Shown here in pieces: positions 9,907-20,409 of a DNA stretch of 63,349 nucleotides. Below the pieces are notes generated by a model that saw only the letters and a program-made list of their open reading frames with translations, had not been told where the DNA came from and searched no databases. The stretch lies in NCBI GenBank assembly GCA_021805395.1, contig JAJZFJ010000280.1, positions 1-63,349 of the forward strand, given 5' to 3'. Each line of letters begins with the position of its first letter. The first letter of the stretch is position 1. The translations under genes were made by a program, and so were the position numbers. The DNA comes from a bacterium. GTDB lineage: Bacteria > Armatimonadota > Chthonomonadetes > Chthonomonadales > Chthonomonadaceae.

Positions 9907-11454
9907 TCACTGAGTGGAACCAGGCAACTGTTCAAGCTCCTGCCCTGCAACATATCGAACATCAGAGTTGGTAGATTGAGCCAGCTGCTGCAGTATCGGT
10001 AAAGCACTCGCTCGGCTGCTTTGTCCTATTGCCACTGCTGCCCAGCGCTCGACACGTGTGTCGGGAGAGTTTGCTGCTGCTTTTAAGGCTGTCAGTACAC
10101 TGTCACTATTGGGTCCTAGCGTCTGTTCACCAAGGGCATTTGCCGCATAGTAAGCTAATGTTCCGCCTTTGGAAAGCAGACTCACCAAAGTAGGGGTAGC
10201 ATCTGGTCCGATAGATGCGAGTGCAGCTTGTGCAGCCTTGTTTACCGCTCCTGATTTGGCTGTGAGAGCCTTCACCAAAGGTTGAACCGCTTCTTTATTA
10301 CCCGGAAAACCCAGTGCCGTTGCACATGTAGTCTGTAACTCTTCACTGGAGGCAGGGTTGGACAGGGTAGCAATTAGAGCGCTGTCCGCGAGACGAGAAT
10401 GGATATCCGAAAGAGCAGTAGCGAGGCCCAGCTTGGTTGTCTGTGAAGCAGAAGGAAGTGCAGCTATGATCTGCTGTACAGCTGTTTTGTTTGGAGCAGC
10501 GTGCTCTCCTGGGCGACCTGCTCTGGCAAGAGAGGTGGTTACTGCAAGCCGTACTGAGAGGTCCTCGTCGTTGAGGGTTGCGATAAGTGCGCTTACTGCA
10601 GCAGGAGTTGCTAGAGTTCCCAGTCCACCTGCAGCCTGAGCGCGTACACTTGGCGAATTCGATCTGTCCTGAAGCGCTTCGATAAGCGATGGCTGGCATG
10701 CAGGTGATGCGATAAGTGCGAGCGCTCCGATTGCAGCCTCTCTCGCACCGATAGCCGCTGTTTTTGAGTGCATAAGAGCTATGAGAGGGGGTGCAGCATC
10801 AGGATCTGCTATTTTACCGAGAGCATTGGCAGCTCCCTCCTGGATGGTAACATCTGAATTGTTGAGCAAAGGTAGCAGACCAGCAAGGCTTCGAGAATTA
10901 GCCGAAGGATCGAATAGAGGACTGCCTAGCACATCGCCTACAGAACTTCGGGCATCCGCCGTAGACACAAGTGTTTGTACAAGTGCAGCTACAACGTCAG
11001 GATTTGTGCGGGGACCAATTCCTCCGTATGCATCAGTTAGCACCTGAATAGTTCCGCGTCTGGTATCCAGGCTGCTATCGCTGAGGCCCGCCATTAGTGC
11101 AGTGAGATTTGCCTGATTTGCGGCTCCTATGCGTTTCAGCTGCTGGATGGCAGCTCTGCTGACTGGTCGGTCAACATCGTGAAGCATTGCAAGCAGATGA
11201 GTAACCGCAGCAGCATTTCCCAGATCTCCAAGTGCCTGAACTGCTTCAACTCTTACTGGAATTTTCCCATCTGAGATGGAATCAGAGAATTCCTGAGCAG
11301 CAATAAGACTTGCAGCGGCAGCACTTCGCTGAGCAGGAGTTCCACCTGTGAGGTTAGCCATAAGTTCAGACATGTGCCTGTTATGAACCCAGGTTAATGC
11401 CACTATAAAAAGAACTACAGCACCAAAGATAATGTAGTTGATATACTTTTTCAA
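9907..11454 (-). CDS. Membrane-anchored HEAT-repeat protein
   Basis: This 515-residue protein has one N-terminal transmembrane segment (INYIIFGAVVLFIVALTWV) with the rest outside the cytoplasm or facing it. About 12 HEAT/PBS-lyase-like repeats follow, recognisable as units such as VRVEAVQALGDLGNAAAVTHLLAML and SVRAQAAGGLGTLATPAAVSALIATL split by short turns. Such solenoids are protein-binding scaffolds; no catalytic residues are seen. A GGGAG site precedes the ATG by five bases. It lies 19 bases downstream of nothing but 19 bases upstream of the glycosidase gene in the same direction, so it is probably the first gene of that unit. Confidence 0.8.
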   Translation of the reverse strand: MKKYINYIIFGAVVLFIVALTWVHNRHMSELMANLTGGTPAQRSAAAASLIAAQEFSDSISDGKIPVRVEAVQALGDLGNAAAVTHLLAMLHDVDRPVSRAAIQQLKRIGAANQANLTALMAGLSDSSLDTRRGTIQVLTDAYGGIGPRTNPDVVAALVQTLVSTADARSSVGDVLGSPLFDPSANSRSLAGLLPLLNNSDVTIQEGAANALGKIADPDAAPPLIALMHSKTAAIGAREAAIGALALIASPACQPSLIEALQDRSNSPSVRAQAAGGLGTLATPAAVSALIATLNDEDLSVRLAVTTSLARAGRPGEHAAPNKTAVQQIIAALPSASQTTKLGLATALSDIHSRLADSALIATLSNPASSEELQTTCATALGFPGNKEAVQPLVKALTAKSGAVNKAAQAALASIGPDATPTLVSLLSKGGTLAYYAANALGEQTLGPNSDSVLTALKAAANSPDTRVERWAAVAIGQSSRASALPILQQLAQSTNSDVRYVAGQELEQLPGSTQ

Positions 11455-11739
11455 ACATGAAGCTCCCGTTTAATGGTGGTGAGGCTAAATTGATACATCT
11501 ATAAGACTCCTGTTCGCTGCATACGTTCTGGATTCCTGCTTGAGGGGAGAATCACACAGGTACATAGACACCTTTATGATACCTTAGAGGATCTGTATGC
11601 TGGTTGATCCAACCTGAGCGAATGGCAACTGTGACATAAATCTAAAAGAAGATGATCATATCAACTTAAAATGAGGAAAATGGGATAAACTATTGAATAC
11701 CTAGGTGTTAAAAAATTATATTCGACCAGGATACTCATT

Positions 11740-13366
11740 TTGTTGTTTAGATTAAAGAAAAAGACAAGTACTGTTCCAAAAACTGTCGTGGAGTGGAATG
11801 ACACCCCTGCAACCTTCCCAGTGGAGGAGATCTTCAGGAAGAGCTGTATTAAGCGGAAACGGTACCTAATTATGCCATTAGCAATGCTCGGAATCAGTAT
11901 CGTTGTACTTGCAAAAATGGTCGATGAGACTATGAGTCATATATCAGATCTGAATCCTTATTATCATCCATTCTCCGGTATGTCATATTGCGCAATCAGT
12001 TTGGCATTGTACTTATTGTCTTTAGTATTTATGATCTCATCCATAAGGAAAGAGATTAAGAGGACAAAAACGCAGCGTGACAGAGTTCAACAGTTTGTGA
12101 ATAAGAATGGAACTAATTCCATCCCCCAATTACTTGATTTATTGTTACTCAGAATCAAGGGAGGATATTCATCCAGTCTTCCAGACACCATTGTATATAA
12201 TCTGGCAAGATTGTTCTCTGAAGTTGACACTTCTTCAAAAATGGAGCTTAGCTCAAAGCAAAACGATCTGCTCATTAGTCTCCTTGATCCTGAAGGTGAG
12301 TATAGCAAAGATTTCAACACAAAGCAGAAAAGACAACTTATGCATTTTAGTGTAATGCTTGCTCCTACTCTGCTGAACGTGGTTGGAATATGGGGGGGAG
12401 AGAGAGCTGTGAATGCACTGCTTCTGAAGTTCAAGAGCACATCGTCATATAATGTGAAGAGAAGTATACAGGCGAAGTTAAATGAGCTTTCCTCGGATTA
12501 TCAGATGTTGATATCTGAAACTGAGGCAGGAATTGATGACGAGTTAGTTACCACAACTAATAGGAAATTTAAATCTTTAAAACGTAATTTCTTCTCATCC
12601 TTTCGTTCTAATTTTCGTTTCTTTCTCTTTATACTCCCTTTTATCATTCCTGTGATGATCCTATTGTTTCCGGTCACGTTGAATTCTTCTCCTGTTGATT
12701 TTCTCAGTTTTATGGCAATGGCCATGTCAGGGTGTCTTGCATTGTTCCTATTTTTCACTTTCTTGCCTTTTTACTTTGATATGCATCAAAAATCACTCGG
12801 ATTAAGGAATGCTGTTAAGGACTTACCTGAATCGATCTGTAATTTTTTATCAATCGAATTAAATTTCAATTCATTCTATACTCAAGCTCTGATTATACGT
12901 AACCTTTTGGAAAATACAGATCCCTCCCAGTTAGAGCCACTGAATAGATCTCAACTTAATAAAATACACTTGCTTCTGTCTTCCCCAAACTTACTATAAA
13001 ACCCAGTTAAAAGAATTCCAGCGACTTCCTTTACCTGACATAGGCGTTATCCAAGCTATTTTACGTGGCCTCGTATTCCTTGGAAACTCAAGTTCAATGC
13101 AGGTTATTGAAAAATTTTGCAATACTACTGACAACAAAGAATACAAGATAGTTGCTCTCGAATGTCTGGATGCCCTGAAAGCTAGACTAACGGAGAAACC
13201 TGAACAGCTACTCAGAGCATCTTCCTTTACAAGTGATGCACTGCTTAGAGCTTCCCAATCGATAAGTACTAATGAACAGCTTCTTAAGCCAATGGTAGCT
13301 GAAGAGCCAATAGTGTTCCCACAACCAATAGAAACTAATCCGTTAGAGGTAAAAAACCAGCTATGA
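11740..13366 (+). pseudogene. Membrane/helical-repeat paralog, copy 1, frameshifted
   Basis: I do not recognise this family. The reading frame starts at TTG 11740 with AGGA eight bases before it. It carries a W-x-DTP-x-TFPVEE-I/V-FR-x-SC motif near residue 22, two membrane segments (about 45-65 and 85-105), a cytoplasmic helical region, two more membrane segments (about 290-345), and a C-terminal HEAT-like part. The frame stops at TAA 12997, but alignment with copy 2 shows that the protein continues in the next frame from TAT at 12995 to the stop at 13366. One extra base around 12991-12994 accounts for the break. The restored protein would have about 541 residues. Its stop overlaps the ATG of copy 2 (ATGA). 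Confidence 0.75.
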
Positions 13367-15000
13367 AATGGAAGTTTTGGCGTAGGAACTCGCAGTCACC
13401 AGATAAGGGGGTACCAGAAGATATCTGGCATGACACCCCTGAAACCTTCCCGGTTGAGGAGGTCTTCAGGCAGAGCTGTACCAGTTGGAAACGCTATCTG
13501 ATTCTTCTGTTATCAGCTACTAGCCTGACTGCCGGCATTGTGTTGAAAATGATATCTGACATTACAAGTGACGTATCCGATACTTCAAATACAAACCTTC
13601 ATCCATTTTCAGCAATCCATTATCTGGGAGCAAGTGTGGTATTGGATTTAATTGTTGTAGTATTTATGTTCTCAGCTATGCCATCACAAATCACAAGGGC
13701 AAGAACTCAACGTAAGAGAGTTCAAGAGTTTGTGAATCAGTATGGAACAGATTCAATTCCTCATCTTATTGATTTATTGTTGCTTAGGATCAAGGAGAGG
13801 CGTCCATCGACACTCACTGAAACTATTGCCTATAATTTAACGAGTTTGTTCTCGCAAATAGATTCACACTCAAAATTAGAGCTGAGTACAAATCAGATTG
13901 CTCTCCTCATTGGTCTAATTAATCCGGAATGAGAGTTCAGCAAAGGTCTCAGTAAAAGAGAGAAACGCAACTTAATCCATTTTAGTATAATGGTTGCTCC
14001 TTCTGTGATGCATCTGGTAGGAGTTGCCGGTGGAGAAAGTGGAGCGAATGCTCTGCTTCATAAATTCAGGTGTTCATCATCAGTTAAAGTTAAGCAAAAA
14101 ATATGGGTGCAATTACAGCAGCTTTCCGTGGATTATCATATATTGACTTCAGAATCTGGGGGAGGAACGGATGACCAGTTGCTCACCTTCATTAACGGAA
14201 AGTCTCAGTCTCCTAAGCGATATGACTTCTCCCTATTTCGAACTATATTGCTATTCTCATCCTTCATGTTACCTTCATTCTTTTTTTTGATGATGCTTGT
14301 GATCCCTCATATCAGATTTTCTTCGCCATATGTTTTTCTCCAGGTTTTGTTTGAAACCATGGCAGGCTATGTGGTTTTACTGCTGGTTATCACTTTCATT
14401 CCTCGTTATTATGAGATCTATCAAAGGTCAATTGGATTGAGTAATGCAGTTAAGGACCACTCTGAATCGATCAGTAATTTTTTATCGATTGACTCAAACA
14501 TCAACTCATTTTATATTCAAGCCCTCATTATGCGTAATTTGTTTGAGAATACAGATCTCATACTATTAAAGCCACTTAACAGATCACAACTGAATAAGTT
14601 ACACACGCTGCTATGTCCTCCAAATGTATATAAATTGCAGCTATCTGCATTTCAGCAACCTCCTTTGCCTGAGATTGGCACTATGCCTGCTATACTGCAT
14701 GGGCTTGTGTTCCTTGGAGATAATAGTTCGGTTAAGGTTATTGAAAAGTTCTACAAAACCACTGAGAACGAGGAGCATAAACGTGTAGCTCTGGAATGTT
14801 TGAATGCCCTCAATGCCAGACTCACTGAGAAACCTGAACAACTCCTGAGAGCATCATCACTATCTGGCGATGCACTGTTAAGAGCATCCCAGCAGTCTAT
14901 CACAACGGATGAGCTTCTTAAGCCAATGGTAGCTGAAGAGCCAATAGTGTTCCCACAAACCATAGAGACTGATAAGATAGAGGTAAACAACCAGCTGTGA
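13363..15000 (+). pseudogene. Membrane/helical-repeat paralog, copy 2, in-frame TGA
   Basis: This second copy reads from ATG 13363 to the stop at 14998-15000 with a single in-frame TGA at 13930-13932. Copy 1 has GGT (Gly) at the same place (PEGEYSK versus PE-stop-EFSK), so the change is equivalent to GGA to TGA. Both sides are otherwise open and well conserved, with the same membrane pattern and the C-terminal block EKPEQLLRASS. The restored length is 545 residues. Readthrough of TGA is possible in principle; a recent nonsense mutation is simpler. The stop overlaps the GTG start of copy 3 (GTGA). Confidence 0.75.
13364..13451 (+). repeat. 88-bp identical direct repeat (first copy)
   Basis: The first 88 bases of copies 2 and 3 of the paralog family (13364-13451 and 14998-15085) are identical, while the following sequence diverges quickly. 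This points to recent duplication or gene conversion restricted to the N-terminal coding block. Confidence 0.9.
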
Positions 15001-16657
15001 AATGGAAGTTTTGGCGTAGGAACTCGCAGTCACCAGATAAGGGGGTACCAGAAGATATCTGGCATGACACCCCTGAAACCTTCCCAGTAGAGGAGGTTTT
15101 CAGGAAGAGCTGTTTTAACTGGAAGCCCTTCTTGTTGGTTACCATCGCATCTGTTGTTCCCAATTTCCTGTTGGCCAGGAAGGCAGTAGAAATATCTTCC
15201 AAAAATGCGATGTACTTAAATCGTTATTTTGAAGAAGCATCCAAGAACCCATCCATCTTAAATAAGATGTCCTACCATCATGTATCTTCGTTGCCTTACT
15301 TTCTGATTAGTGCAGTGATCGATATTCTGTCATTCATATTTGTATTTACTTATATAATAAATCCGGACAATAGAAGGAAAGTACAGCATAACAGGCTACA
15401 AACATTTGTAGACCATAATGGTGAATTTGCAATACCCACGCTCCTGGACATGCTACAACTCATGATTTCATCCACTCGCTGTAATTTGTCAAACTTGACC
15501 GACTCATAGCATATAACTTGAAACTGCTTCTTTCACATGTTGATACAGAGAAAAAGTTATTTTTTACTACAGAACAGATTGACTTACTCTATACTCTGAT
15601 AGATGAGAAATCCATTTATAATAGTAATCTTAATTCACTTCAGCTAAGAACACTTGAAATGTTCCGACTAATACTTGCTCCCACAGTGATTGAGAAAATA
15701 TATCTAATTGCTGGATCCAATTGTGCTAATGTGTTAGAAAAAGCCTATCATGATACACAGTCACAAAGAATTCGATATCTTATTAAGAAACAATTTACCC
15801 TGTTTAATTATACAAATCAAAACTTTGAAGTTCATTCTACTTCCATAAATGTGGGAATCAATTTAAATAATGATAAAATAAAACAATTTTCAAATCGAAA
15901 TAAAAAATTAAAATATATTATATTATTTAGACAATTTTCTTTTGTATTGTTTATTATATTACCTGGACTGATAGCAGGTTTATTCAGTGGTTCCAGCTTC
16001 TTGGCACAAGGTATCATTCAGATATCTCTTTGCGCACCTTGTATTTTATTCATATCGATTTATTCTAAATTATATTTTCAAGTTCCTAAAGTAGATTCTA
16101 GAGATATATATTCTCATAAATCAGTAATTGATCATCTTTCAGTATTTAAAAATTATCACTCTTACTTCATCAAAAATATAATCATTAGCAGTATAATAGA
16201 GAACATTGATATTTCTACCATGCACCCTCTCATTTCGACAGGTCTTGATGAATTACATAACATACTATGTCCTCCTAAGTTAATAAAATCACAGTTAACC
16301 AAGCTGTATGCAACACCATTGCCAGATATTGTCTTCATTCCAGTGATCTTGAGGGGATTGGTTTACCTGGGAGACCATAGATCGGTGAAGGTTATAGAAA
16401 AATTCTCTAAATTCACTAATAACGAGAACTATAAGCATCTTGCTCTGGAATGTTTGGAAGCTCTTAAAAACAGGCTAAAGGAGAAACCTGAGCAACTATT
16501 GAGAGCTTCTTCCATGTCTGATAATGGGCTGCTTAAGGCTTCTCAGGCTACGAGCAGAGCTCAGGGGCTTCTGAAACCTGTGAATGATGATGATCACATA
16601 GTCTTCACTCTAGTTGAAAGCATAGTTGAGGAAGAAGTGAATAGGCAACAGCTATGA
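14997..16657 (+). pseudogene. Membrane/helical-repeat paralog, copy 3, frameshifted
   Basis: The third copy starts at GTG 14997 and its frame is closed by TAG at 15507. The family sequence resumes in another frame from GCA at 15509 (A-Y-N-L-K-L-L-L-S-H-V-D, matching VYNLARLFSEVD of copy 1) and runs to 16657. Loss of one base just before 15509 explains the break. The central part is more diverged and more AT-rich than in copies 1 and 2, while the N-terminal block is nearly identical to copy 2. The end again holds a GLVYLGDHRSVKVIEKF / EKPEQLLRASS block. murJ follows after 56 bases. Confidence 0.75.
14998..15085 (+). repeat. 88-bp identical direct repeat (second copy)
   Basis: Second member of the pair described at 13364-13451. 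A further 47-bp identical pair covers the C-terminal coding ends of copies 1 and 2 (13278-13324 and 14912-14958). Confidence 0.9.
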
Positions 16658-16713
16658 ATCAGTCACCGCAATGTTCTTGACTGCTGACTCCTTACTATAG
16701 TAGACTTCATGAT

Positions 16714-18504
16714 ATGACCTCTACAGTTGAAACCGAGAGCCATGCTAAAGCCCATCATGCAGTAATGCGCGGTACAGGCATTATGATGCTTGGGATACTG
16801 GGAAGCAGAATTGCTGCACTTTTTCGTGAGCGGGTGATAGCGCACCAATTTGGTCAAGGTTTTGCTACCGATACATACAGCGGCTCATTCACTATACCAG
16901 ACCTCATTTTTTACCTCATAGCTGGCGGGGCACTCTCAAGTGCTTTCATTCCTGTATTTAGCGAGTATATCACGCAAGGAAATGAAAAAGAGGCATGGCG
17001 AGCATTCAGTGTTGTTGCCACTATTATGACAATGATACTTGTGGTGCTTATTGGACTGGGCGAAATATTTGCTCACTCTCTTGTGAAACTCACAAATCCA
17101 GGTTTTGTATTAATCCCCGGTAAAATTGATGCAACTGTTAAACTTACCAGGATTCTCCTGCCTGCTCAGCTTTTTTTCTTCCTGGGCGGACTCATGATGG
17201 GAAGCCTTACCGCTCGACATAAGTTCTTTGGGCAGGCAACCGGACCAATCATCTATAACATCGGTATTATCTGTGGGGGCTTGTTTCTTACCGCAAGGTA
17301 CGGTGTAGCAGGGCTATGTTATGGTGCGTTCTTTGGAGCGTTTTTAGGTAATTTCCTACTTCAGTGGATCTTAGTTCGCAGAAGTGGAGGTTACTTTATA
17401 CTGCCTCCATTTAAATCTACATTTATCTGGTTAATATCTAAACTTCAGGGTAGTCGGGAAACTATGCCAGCAAAACTGCAAGCCTACTGGAAGCATCCTG
17501 GAGCTGCGAAAGTGTGGAAGCTCATGCTGCCAGTAATTCTAGGGCTGGCACTTCCTCCAGTTGCCACTCTAATCAACAAAATATTCGCTTCGTCGCTTGG
17601 TAACGGACCACAAACTGCTCTCATGAATGCGAATAAATTAATGAACATCCCCATTGCAATTTTTGGACAGGCATCAGCGATCGCTATCTTCCCATTAATG
17701 TCTGCTCAGGCAGCCAAGACGGATATGCCAGGATTACGGAGAAGCATAAACTTTGGTGTGAGATCCATACTTTTTCTTACTGTGCCTGCATCCATGCTGC
17801 TGTTTGTGCTTGCTCTGCCGATAGTGCAACTGATGCTGCAGACCGGAAAGTTTAATCTTGCAGATGCGCAACTTGCCGCTGCAGTGCTGAGATGTTTCTC
17901 ACTTGGAGTGTGTGCATGGTCGGCACAGGCAGTGGTAGCCCGTGGATACTATGCGCTACAGGATACTCGGACCCCGGTGATAGTTGGGACTGCGCTCACA
18001 GCCATTTTCTTCCTTGCCAACGTGCTTTTTATCCATTTCATAGGGCATCAGCATACTGTCAGAGCTACTGCAGGCTTGGCACTTCTCACCTCCTGCTCGG
18101 CTACCATTCTGATGCTTGTATTACTGTATTTGTTGAACCGTAGACTGAGTGGTATCAATATGAAACGATTGACACTGTCTACAATCAGGATATTTATTGC
18201 TTCCAGTGTGATGGCAGTATGCTGCGTGTTGCTTAAACAGCATATTGCAAACTATTTTCCTCTTCTTAATGCATCCCATCCTTCTCAAAGCGTGTTCACA
18301 TCAGCGCTTGCTCTCATTCTAATCTGTATCGCGGTAAGTATATGTGTCTACCTCTTCATAGCAAGATTAATTAAAATGGAAGAGATGGAAGTACTTTATC
18401 CTCTAGTGGGAAGAATGCAAACTGCAGCAATCAAATCACTAAATGCTAGTTATGTTACCATAAGCAAAATAATATCAAGAATAACAGGAACTCGTCGAAA
18501 ATAG
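16714..18504 (+). CDS. murJ: MurJ/MviN lipid II flippase
   Basis: This 596-residue polytopic membrane protein is the flippase that moves lipid II across the inner membrane for peptidoglycan synthesis. It shows the MOP-superfamily signature of MurJ: an early RIAALFRERVIAHQFGQG segment followed by TDTYSGSFTIPDLIFYLIAGGALSSAF (split here across loop 1), Arg residues in the central cavity, and about 14 hydrophobic segments. The length is somewhat above the usual 510-540, partly because of an N-terminal extension of about 20 polar residues. There is no strong ribosome site before the ATG; an ATG at 16783 or nearby could also serve, but the chosen start keeps the first segment whole. Confidence 0.9.
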   Translation: MTSTVETESHAKAHHAVMRGTGIMMLGILGSRIAALFRERVIAHQFGQGFATDTYSGSFTIPDLIFYLIAGGALSSAFIPVFSEYITQGNEKEAWRAFSVVATIMTMILVVLIGLGEIFAHSLVKLTNPGFVLIPGKIDATVKLTRILLPAQLFFFLGGLMMGSLTARHKFFGQATGPIIYNIGIICGGLFLTARYGVAGLCYGAFFGAFLGNFLLQWILVRRSGGYFILPPFKSTFIWLISKLQGSRETMPAKLQAYWKHPGAAKVWKLMLPVILGLALPPVATLINKIFASSLGNGPQTALMNANKLMNIPIAIFGQASAIAIFPLMSAQAAKTDMPGLRRSINFGVRSILFLTVPASMLLFVLALPIVQLMLQTGKFNLADAQLAAAVLRCFSLGVCAWSAQAVVARGYYALQDTRTPVIVGTALTAIFFLANVLFIHFIGHQHTVRATAGLALLTSCSATILMLVLLYLLNRRLSGINMKRLTLSTIRIFIASSVMAVCCVLLKQHIANYFPLLNASHPSQSVFTSALALILICIAVSICVYLFIARLIKMEEMEVLYPLVGRMQTAAIKSLNASYVTISKIISRITGTRRK

Positions 18505-18676
18505 AGTTGCGATTTAAAAAATAATTGGACATTTATAGAAAATGTGGAACAATTTTCTGAGAATCGGCCAATAATTCAGTCACAGGAACACCCGAGTAGC
18601 GTCATTAAAGTACAAGGCAATTTATGCCTATATTGTCCCCTGTGAGTTTCCTGAGCTGCAAAAGGAGCCAGGCATT

Positions 18677-20188
18677 ATGCAAAATCGTAACACTATTTCA
18701 GTCGGCGTTTTACTCTGCGCTTTGTCGTTATGTCAGACAGGAGTTCGGGCCGACTCGCGTTCATCAACTACATCTGTCCCCGTTATTGCAGTGACAGATT
18801 TTCGTGGACGAAGTTCATCCACAGGTAAATTTATTGCAGATACTCTTGTTACAGACCTTGATCAATCGACAGGAATGCGTTTGTTAGATCGCTCACTGGT
18901 TGAAAGAACCTATAGAGAGTTCCAGAAAACGGTTTCTACCAGTCAGGATCCTAATCTGATGCAGCATATTGGCCAAATGGTGTCTGCTGATCGACTAATT
19001 GAAGGTCGCTATCTTCTACAGGACGGCACTCTATTTCTGAATGCTCAGATGCTGGATGTTCATACAGGTTTAATTCAGCGGGGAGCAGCTTTTATGGTTG
19101 CTGGCCCGGCTGCTAATCTTCCCCAACTAATACAGCAGATAGCACAAAAACTTAACCTGGCCGTTACCGGTGAGGTGCTTTCTGGAAACTCTGCCAGCAC
19201 TCAGACGATTCCAGAAGCTATATCACCTGCTTCAAGCAGTAGTCTGCTTCCTATCAATATTCCAAATCCAATGATTGCAGATAACCCGATTACGCTTCCA
19301 ACGATCCATCCAGACTATGCAGATGGGCAGGGTGAGAATGGTTCTGGCAGGGCTTCCTATCTTTCCAATTTGGTGATGGGAAGGGGAAATGAGACTGTAA
19401 CAGAAGAAGATATGGCAAGGATTACCAGAGCTATATCACAGAATGGTGAAGGCATCTTTACGGTTCAGCATCCTGGAGAGGTTGTCACACGAGTGCGAGC
19501 ACTTGTTGGTTTAATGAGGGCAGTGCTTCCGCTTTCCAGACGTGCACTACTTGCAGAGGCATCGGAAGTAGTGATGCCGACCCCAGATACCAGCAGTGTT
19601 CCATTTTGGGCACTGCCTTATCTACAGGTTGCTGTATCGAGATCATTTTTTCCATCAGACAGGAATTTGGCTCCATTTCATCCAGCAACATGGACTTTTG
19701 TGAAACGATTCCTCGAAAGATGGTCTGGTACTCCTATTGGATCTGGACAGGGTGAGACAGGAATATCGCCTCAGGCAATGCAGGTTCCAATACCACCCGT
19801 CATCATTCCGCCGGCTGCAGTTCAGCCTGCACCGCCAGCGCCATATACTGGGCCAATAACAGGTTTAGTGCTGGATGTACGCGGACTGGGTGCCAACAGG
19901 TACATGAGCCTGCAGGTAGTTGATCAACAGGGGAATCTGGTATATCCCAGACCAAGCCATATGCCCTCCCCAGATTATGTGGAGCAGAATGGGACTGCTC
20001 ACTATGTGCATCATGTAGGTGCTGCAACGCATGTTGGTGAGCATCCTCTGGTAGTTCATGCTATCTCAGCACATAACGATGTGGTGATGATTAGTGATGC
20101 AGATGCCCAGCGTATTCTTGCTGCCAACCAGTCTGATCATTTTCTGTGGTTCTGGCATGTGTGTATGGTGATGGACCCAGGTCATTAA
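18677..20188 (+). CDS. Exported CsgG/FlgO-like protein with SLH-like middle part
   Basis: This 503-residue protein has a Sec signal peptide (residues 1-25, ending GVRA). Residues about 30-170 match the CsgG/FlgO-type fold: VIAVTDFRGRSS, a DLDQSTGMRLLDRSLVER segment and a LIEGRYLLQDGTLFLNAQML core. Residues about 230-335 contain helical blocks ending in FHPATWTFVKRFLERW, reminiscent of S-layer homology repeats. A Pro-rich linker (about 350-390) precedes a C-terminal domain starting GPITGLVLDVRGLG, like those of LPP20/FlgT-type envelope proteins. It probably works at the cell envelope. The SLH reading is weak. It is transcribed alone and ends at a strong terminator. Confidence 0.65.
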   Translation: MQNRNTISVGVLLCALSLCQTGVRADSRSSTTSVPVIAVTDFRGRSSSTGKFIADTLVTDLDQSTGMRLLDRSLVERTYREFQKTVSTSQDPNLMQHIGQMVSADRLIEGRYLLQDGTLFLNAQMLDVHTGLIQRGAAFMVAGPAANLPQLIQQIAQKLNLAVTGEVLSGNSASTQTIPEAISPASSSSLLPINIPNPMIADNPITLPTIHPDYADGQGENGSGRASYLSNLVMGRGNETVTEEDMARITRAISQNGEGIFTVQHPGEVVTRVRALVGLMRAVLPLSRRALLAEASEVVMPTPDTSSVPFWALPYLQVAVSRSFFPSDRNLAPFHPATWTFVKRFLERWSGTPIGSGQGETGISPQAMQVPIPPVIIPPAAVQPAPPAPYTGPITGLVLDVRGLGANRYMSLQVVDQQGNLVYPRPSHMPSPDYVEQNGTAHYVHHVGAATHVGEHPLVVHAISAHNDVVMISDADAQRILAANQSDHFLWFWHVCMVMDPGH

Positions 20189-20201
20189 CCATTCAGATGC
20201 A

Positions 20202-20237
20202 AGTGGCTGCAATTCCAGATTGCAGCCACTTTTTTTG
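20202..20237 (+). terminator. Strong intrinsic terminator
   Basis: A perfect 12-bp stem (20202-20213 AGTGGCTGCAAT with 20219-20230) has a five-base loop and is followed directly by seven T residues. It lies 13 bases after the stop of the CsgG-like gene. Confidence 0.95.
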
Positions 20238-20409
20238 TTTGAAACATGTATCTTGCCATTTTATTGTTTGTGTAAACTCACTATGTGCATTCCATGTAGT
20301 TACTGAATTATATTCCTCACTTTATCAAACCATACAGCTTAAACGTAGTTATTACGTGAGTCCCACAATCACTATGATACAATGAACTAGATTTCCATTA
20401 AGAGGGTTT

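Noticed and set aside
12990-13000. Programmed frameshift in copy 1
   Set aside because: No slippery heptamer or downstream pseudoknot is visible and the other copies break elsewhere, so mutation is the simpler reading.
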